Shown here piece by piece: positions 6,353 to 8,326 of a stretch of 8,326 bases of DNA; the stretch's first letter is position 1, and each line of letters opens with the position of its first letter. The notes under the pieces were generated by a model. That model saw only the letters and a list, made by a program, of their open reading frames with translations, did no database searches and had not been told where the DNA came from. The DNA comes from Lachnospiraceae bacterium UBA3802 (GTDB taxonomy: Bacteria; Bacillota; Clostridia; Lachnospirales; Lachnospiraceae), in NCBI GenBank assembly GCA_002369155.1, contig DFEM01000180.1, positions 197 through 8,522 on the forward strand, written 5' to 3'. Position numbers and translations under genes: made by a program.

Positions 6353-7408
6353 CTAGTCAGCAATTGTGCTGAATCTGTAAATTGTAGTAGATTTAAATCC
6401 TTTATTTGCATCAAACAAAGGTCTTGCGAATTTTGGTTCTTTCGCACTGTTGGGATAGTACTGGCTCTCTAAGCAAAGGCCCTGACGCTGATTGTAAACC
6501 GCGCCGTTCTTTCCTTTTTCTCCGCCTACATAGTTGCCGATGTAGAACTGAACACCGGGTAAATCCGTAAGTGTTTCCATTACGATTCCGGACTCGTCAT
6601 CGATAACGGTAGCTGCCAGTTTGAGACTTCCGTCCCAGTCATTGATGCAGTAGTTATGGTCAAAACCGTTGGTGAATTTAAGCTGCTCGTAGTTCATGTC
6701 AAGCTGATCGCCGATCTTCTTGGCAACAGTGAAATCCATGGGTGTGCCTGCAACTTTTTTAATTTCGCCCGAAGGAATGCTTTCGTCGTCAACGGGAAGG
6801 AAGCTGTCTGCATTAAATACGATGGACTCTCCCAAAATGCTTCCCGAATCATGACCGTTCAAATTGAAATATGTGTGATTGGTCATGTTGATGATTGTCT
6901 TCTTGTCTGTGGTAACATCGTAATCGATCTTGATTTCGTCTTCTTCTGTAAGTGTGTAAACAACCTTTGCCTTAAGATTTCCGGGAAGTCCGAGATCCAT
7001 ATCTGCCTTGTCGATTGTGAATGTTACGCTGTTTTCTCCAACCTCTGCTGCCCATACTCTCTTTTGAAGTGAGCCGAGTCTTGCGGTATGAAGGTTGTTT
7101 CTGTCATTGTCGTTTACTTCGAGTTTGTATTCTGTTCCGTCGATTTCAAAACTTGCATCTGCGGTTCTGTTTGCAACGGGTCCTACGATAGCGCCGAAGC
7201 ACTTGTCATCGTTGAAGTAATTCTTTACATCTTCATATCCGAGAATAACATCTCTGACTTTTCCGTCTTTTCCCTTGAAAAGAAAATTGGTGATAATACA
7301 ACCGAAATTAATGAAGGAAAATTCCGTTTCATTTTCATTTTTGATTGTGTACTTAAATAAATCTTCTCCGTTCGGTCCTTTGCCGAATTCTTTAACTGTA
7401 ACGCCCAT
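6353..7408 (-). CDS. galM: Aldose 1-epimerase (galactose mutarotase)
   Basis: Interconverts alpha and beta anomers of galactose, glucose and related sugars, feeding the Leloir pathway; cytosolic. The 351 residues have the family length and landmarks in order: the substrate-binding arginine in VGPVANRT (Arg81), the histidine in NNLHTARLG (His107), the catalytic acid His178 in INMTNHTYFNLNG, Asp250 in TNGFDHNYC, and the catalytic base Glu314 in GLCLESQYYPNS. The loop after His107 reads HTARLGSLQKRVW instead of the common HGG-x-x-GFDKRVW, one residue longer, so specificity may be shifted. The start at 7408 is supported by AGGAGGG 5 bases upstream. No other galactose gene (galK, galT, galE) is near; the gene lies 23 bp after recR and 14 bp before the DUF5711 gene. 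A related aldose epimerase acting on other sugars is possible. Confidence 0.95.
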   Translation of the reverse strand: MGVTVKEFGKGPNGEDLFKYTIKNENETEFSFINFGCIITNFLFKGKDGKVRDVILGYEDVKNYFNDDKCFGAIVGPVANRTADASFEIDGTEYKLEVNDNDRNNLHTARLGSLQKRVWAAEVGENSVTFTIDKADMDLGLPGNLKAKVVYTLTEEDEIKIDYDVTTDKKTIINMTNHTYFNLNGHDSGSILGESIVFNADSFLPVDDESIPSGEIKKVAGTPMDFTVAKKIGDQLDMNYEQLKFTNGFDHNYCINDWDGSLKLAATVIDDESGIVMETLTDLPGVQFYIGNYVGGEKGKNGAVYNQRQGLCLESQYYPNSAKEPKFARPLFDANKGFKSTTIYRFSTIAD

Positions 7409-7413
7409 TTTTG

Positions 7414-7420
7414 CCCTCCT
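7414..7420 (-). promoter_or_regulatory. Strong ribosome binding site of galM
   Basis: AGGAGGG, 5 bases before the galM ATG. It is stronger than the site of recR upstream or of the DUF5711 gene downstream, so galM may be translated more heavily than its neighbours on a shared transcript. Confidence 0.8.
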
Positions 7421-7431
7421 GAAAATTGTTG

Positions 7432-8028
7432 TTATAATTCCACCCTTCCTTCGAGTGCACGAAGAAGAGTAACTTCATCGATATATTCGATATCTCCGCC
7501 GACGGGAACTCCCGAAGCAATTCTGGTAACCTTGATGCCTGTGGGTTTGATGAGTTTGCTTATGTACATCGCCGTGGTTTCGCCCTCCAGAGATGCATTG
7601 GTTGCAATGATCACTTCTTCCACATCACCTTCAAGTCTTGCTATCAGTTCCTTAAGTCTAATGTCTGCGGGACCGATTCCGAGCATCGGAGAAATCGCTC
7701 CGTGAAGTACGTGATAAACTCCGTGATACTTGCCGGTCTTCTCATATGCCGCAAGGTCTCTGGGATTCTCAACCACCATTATCGTCTTGTGATCCCTGCC
7801 TGCATCGGAGCATACCGGGCAAAGTTCAGAGTCCGTCATCGTCAGACATTCTTTGCAGTAATGCGTATGCTTCTTTGCATTGTCTATGGCCGCCGTCAGT
7901 CTCTCCACTCTTTCGTTTGGAAGGGAGACTATATAATAAGCCATTCTTTGAGCAGACTTGTTTCCTATGCCGGGAAGTCTTTCAAGTTCTTCTATTAATT
8001 TGTTGATATGTCCGCTGTTTACTTCCAT
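7432..8028 (-). CDS. recR: Recombination mediator protein RecR
   Basis: Works with RecO (and RecF) to load RecA at single-strand gaps during recombinational repair; a ring-forming DNA-binding protein at the nucleoid. All parts are present in 198 residues, the normal length: an N-terminal helix-hairpin-helix with LERLPGIGNKSAQRMA (15-30), a four-cysteine zinc site (Cys58, 61, 70, 73), and a Toprim domain (about 81-175) with the acidic VVENPRD (85-91), NASLEGETTA (144-153) and the C-terminal GVPVGGDIEYIDEVTL (173-188). The ATG at 8028 is the only reasonable start: an in-frame TAA lies seven codons upstream and no other start is near the motif. It has no clear Shine-Dalgarno sequence, only purine-rich bases, which suggests dependence on translation of ybaB 30 bp upstream. 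The ybaB-recR order is the widespread bacterial arrangement downstream of dnaX. Confidence 0.98.
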   Translation of the reverse strand: MEVNSGHINKLIEELERLPGIGNKSAQRMAYYIVSLPNERVERLTAAIDNAKKHTHYCKECLTMTDSELCPVCSDAGRDHKTIMVVENPRDLAAYEKTGKYHGVYHVLHGAISPMLGIGPADIRLKELIARLEGDVEEVIIATNASLEGETTAMYISKLIKPTGIKVTRIASGVPVGGDIEYIDEVTLLRALEGRVEL

Positions 8029-8058
8029 CTGCTGCTCTGTCGATCTTTCTTAAAACTT

Positions 8059-8326
8059 TTAGAAATTGAGTCCGCCGAAATTCATGCCGCCGGTCATGTT
8101 GTTAACCGCTTCGTTGTTGGCATCTTCTATCTGAGTTAAAATATCGTTCATGCATGCCATGATAAGGTCCTGAAGATCTTCAACATCATCGGGATCCACT
8201 ACCTCGGGATTGATGGTTACATTCTTAACCTCTCTCTTGCCTGTCATGGTAATGCTTATGGCATTGCCGCCGGCTGTGGCCGTAAATTCTCTGGTCTCCA
8301 TAGCCTTCTGGTTCTCTTCCATCTGA
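8059..8326 (-). CDS. ybaB: Nucleoid-associated protein YbaB/EbfC, 5' end outside window
   Basis: A small dimeric nucleoid-associated DNA-binding protein, commonly encoded between dnaX and recR. The visible part, 88 residues from the Gln codon at 8325, has the family core: QMEENQKAMETREFTATAGG, then ISITMTGKREVKNVTINPEV, a DPDDVEDLQDLI helix and a glycine/asparagine-rich tail ending in GGMNFGGLNF. An ATG at 8322 could be taken as a start. However, the codons before it continue the conserved helix (Gln-Met-Glu-Glu-Asn-Gln), and family members are about 100-115 residues with roughly 25 more N-terminal residues rich in Met, Gln and Gly. The reading frame also stays open to the window edge, so the true start lies beyond 8326. 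recR follows after 30 bp. Confidence 0.95.
   Translation of the reverse strand, partial: QMEENQKAMETREFTATAGGNAISITMTGKREVKNVTINPEVVDPDDVEDLQDLIMACMNDILTQIEDANNEAVNNMTGGMNFGGLNF

Noticed and set aside
8059..8322. ATG at 8322 as the start of ybaB, giving an 87-residue protein
   Set aside because: The conserved YbaB helix continues upstream of this Met and the frame is open to the window edge, so the Met is internal.
1..8326. CRISPR arrays, tRNA or rRNA genes, riboswitches, insertion sequences, phage or defence genes
   Set aside because: I looked for direct repeats, cloverleaf or T-loop motifs, terminal inverted repeats and typical protein motifs on both strands and found none. Nearly every base is covered by ordinary conserved genes.

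Overview
The window carries ten protein-coding genes, all on the minus strand and packed almost end to end. Spacers run from 0 to 45 bp, so no stretch over 300 bases lacks a gene. Read in the direction of transcription (high to low coordinates) the order is: ybaB/ebfC (5' end outside the window), recR, galM, a DUF5711-type membrane-anchored beta-propeller protein, a small multi-pass membrane protein, an alpha/beta hydrolase, a stand-alone Smr-domain protein, iorA, iorB and paaK (3' end outside the window). I see no RNA gene, mobile element, CRISPR array or rho-independent terminator.

The source looks like an anaerobic Clostridia member, most likely Lachnospiraceae from gut or rumen. This is inferred from the ferredoxin-linked IorAB pair, the Firmicutes-type RecR and YbaB, the short Smr protein of a form I associate with that family, the DUF5711 protein, and mid-to-low GC with strong AGGAGG-type ribosome binding sites. 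The genus cannot be fixed by eye.

Region by region: 8326-7432 is the usual bacterial nucleoid/repair pair ybaB-recR, which normally follows dnaX (dnaX would lie beyond 8326). 7408-6353 is a galactose mutarotase. 6338-4451 holds two envelope proteins of unknown function. 4405-3395 is a carbohydrate-esterase-like serine hydrolase with an unusual charged insertion. 3382-3128 is a small Smr protein. 3101-1 is the most coherent metabolic unit. In it, IorA and IorB convert aryl pyruvates (indolepyruvate, phenylpyruvate, hydroxyphenylpyruvate) to arylacetyl-CoA with ferredoxin reduction, and PaaK interconverts arylacetate and arylacetyl-CoA. Together they link aromatic amino acids to arylacetates, either in fermentation or, run backwards, in biosynthesis from scavenged arylacetates.

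I did not find a convincing new biological system. The points most worth a second look are the uncharacterised DUF5711/membrane-protein pair, a correctly phased A-AAA-AAG slippery heptamer in the membrane-protein gene, the insertion in the hydrolase, and the housekeeping-to-metabolism run of same-strand genes with no visible terminator.
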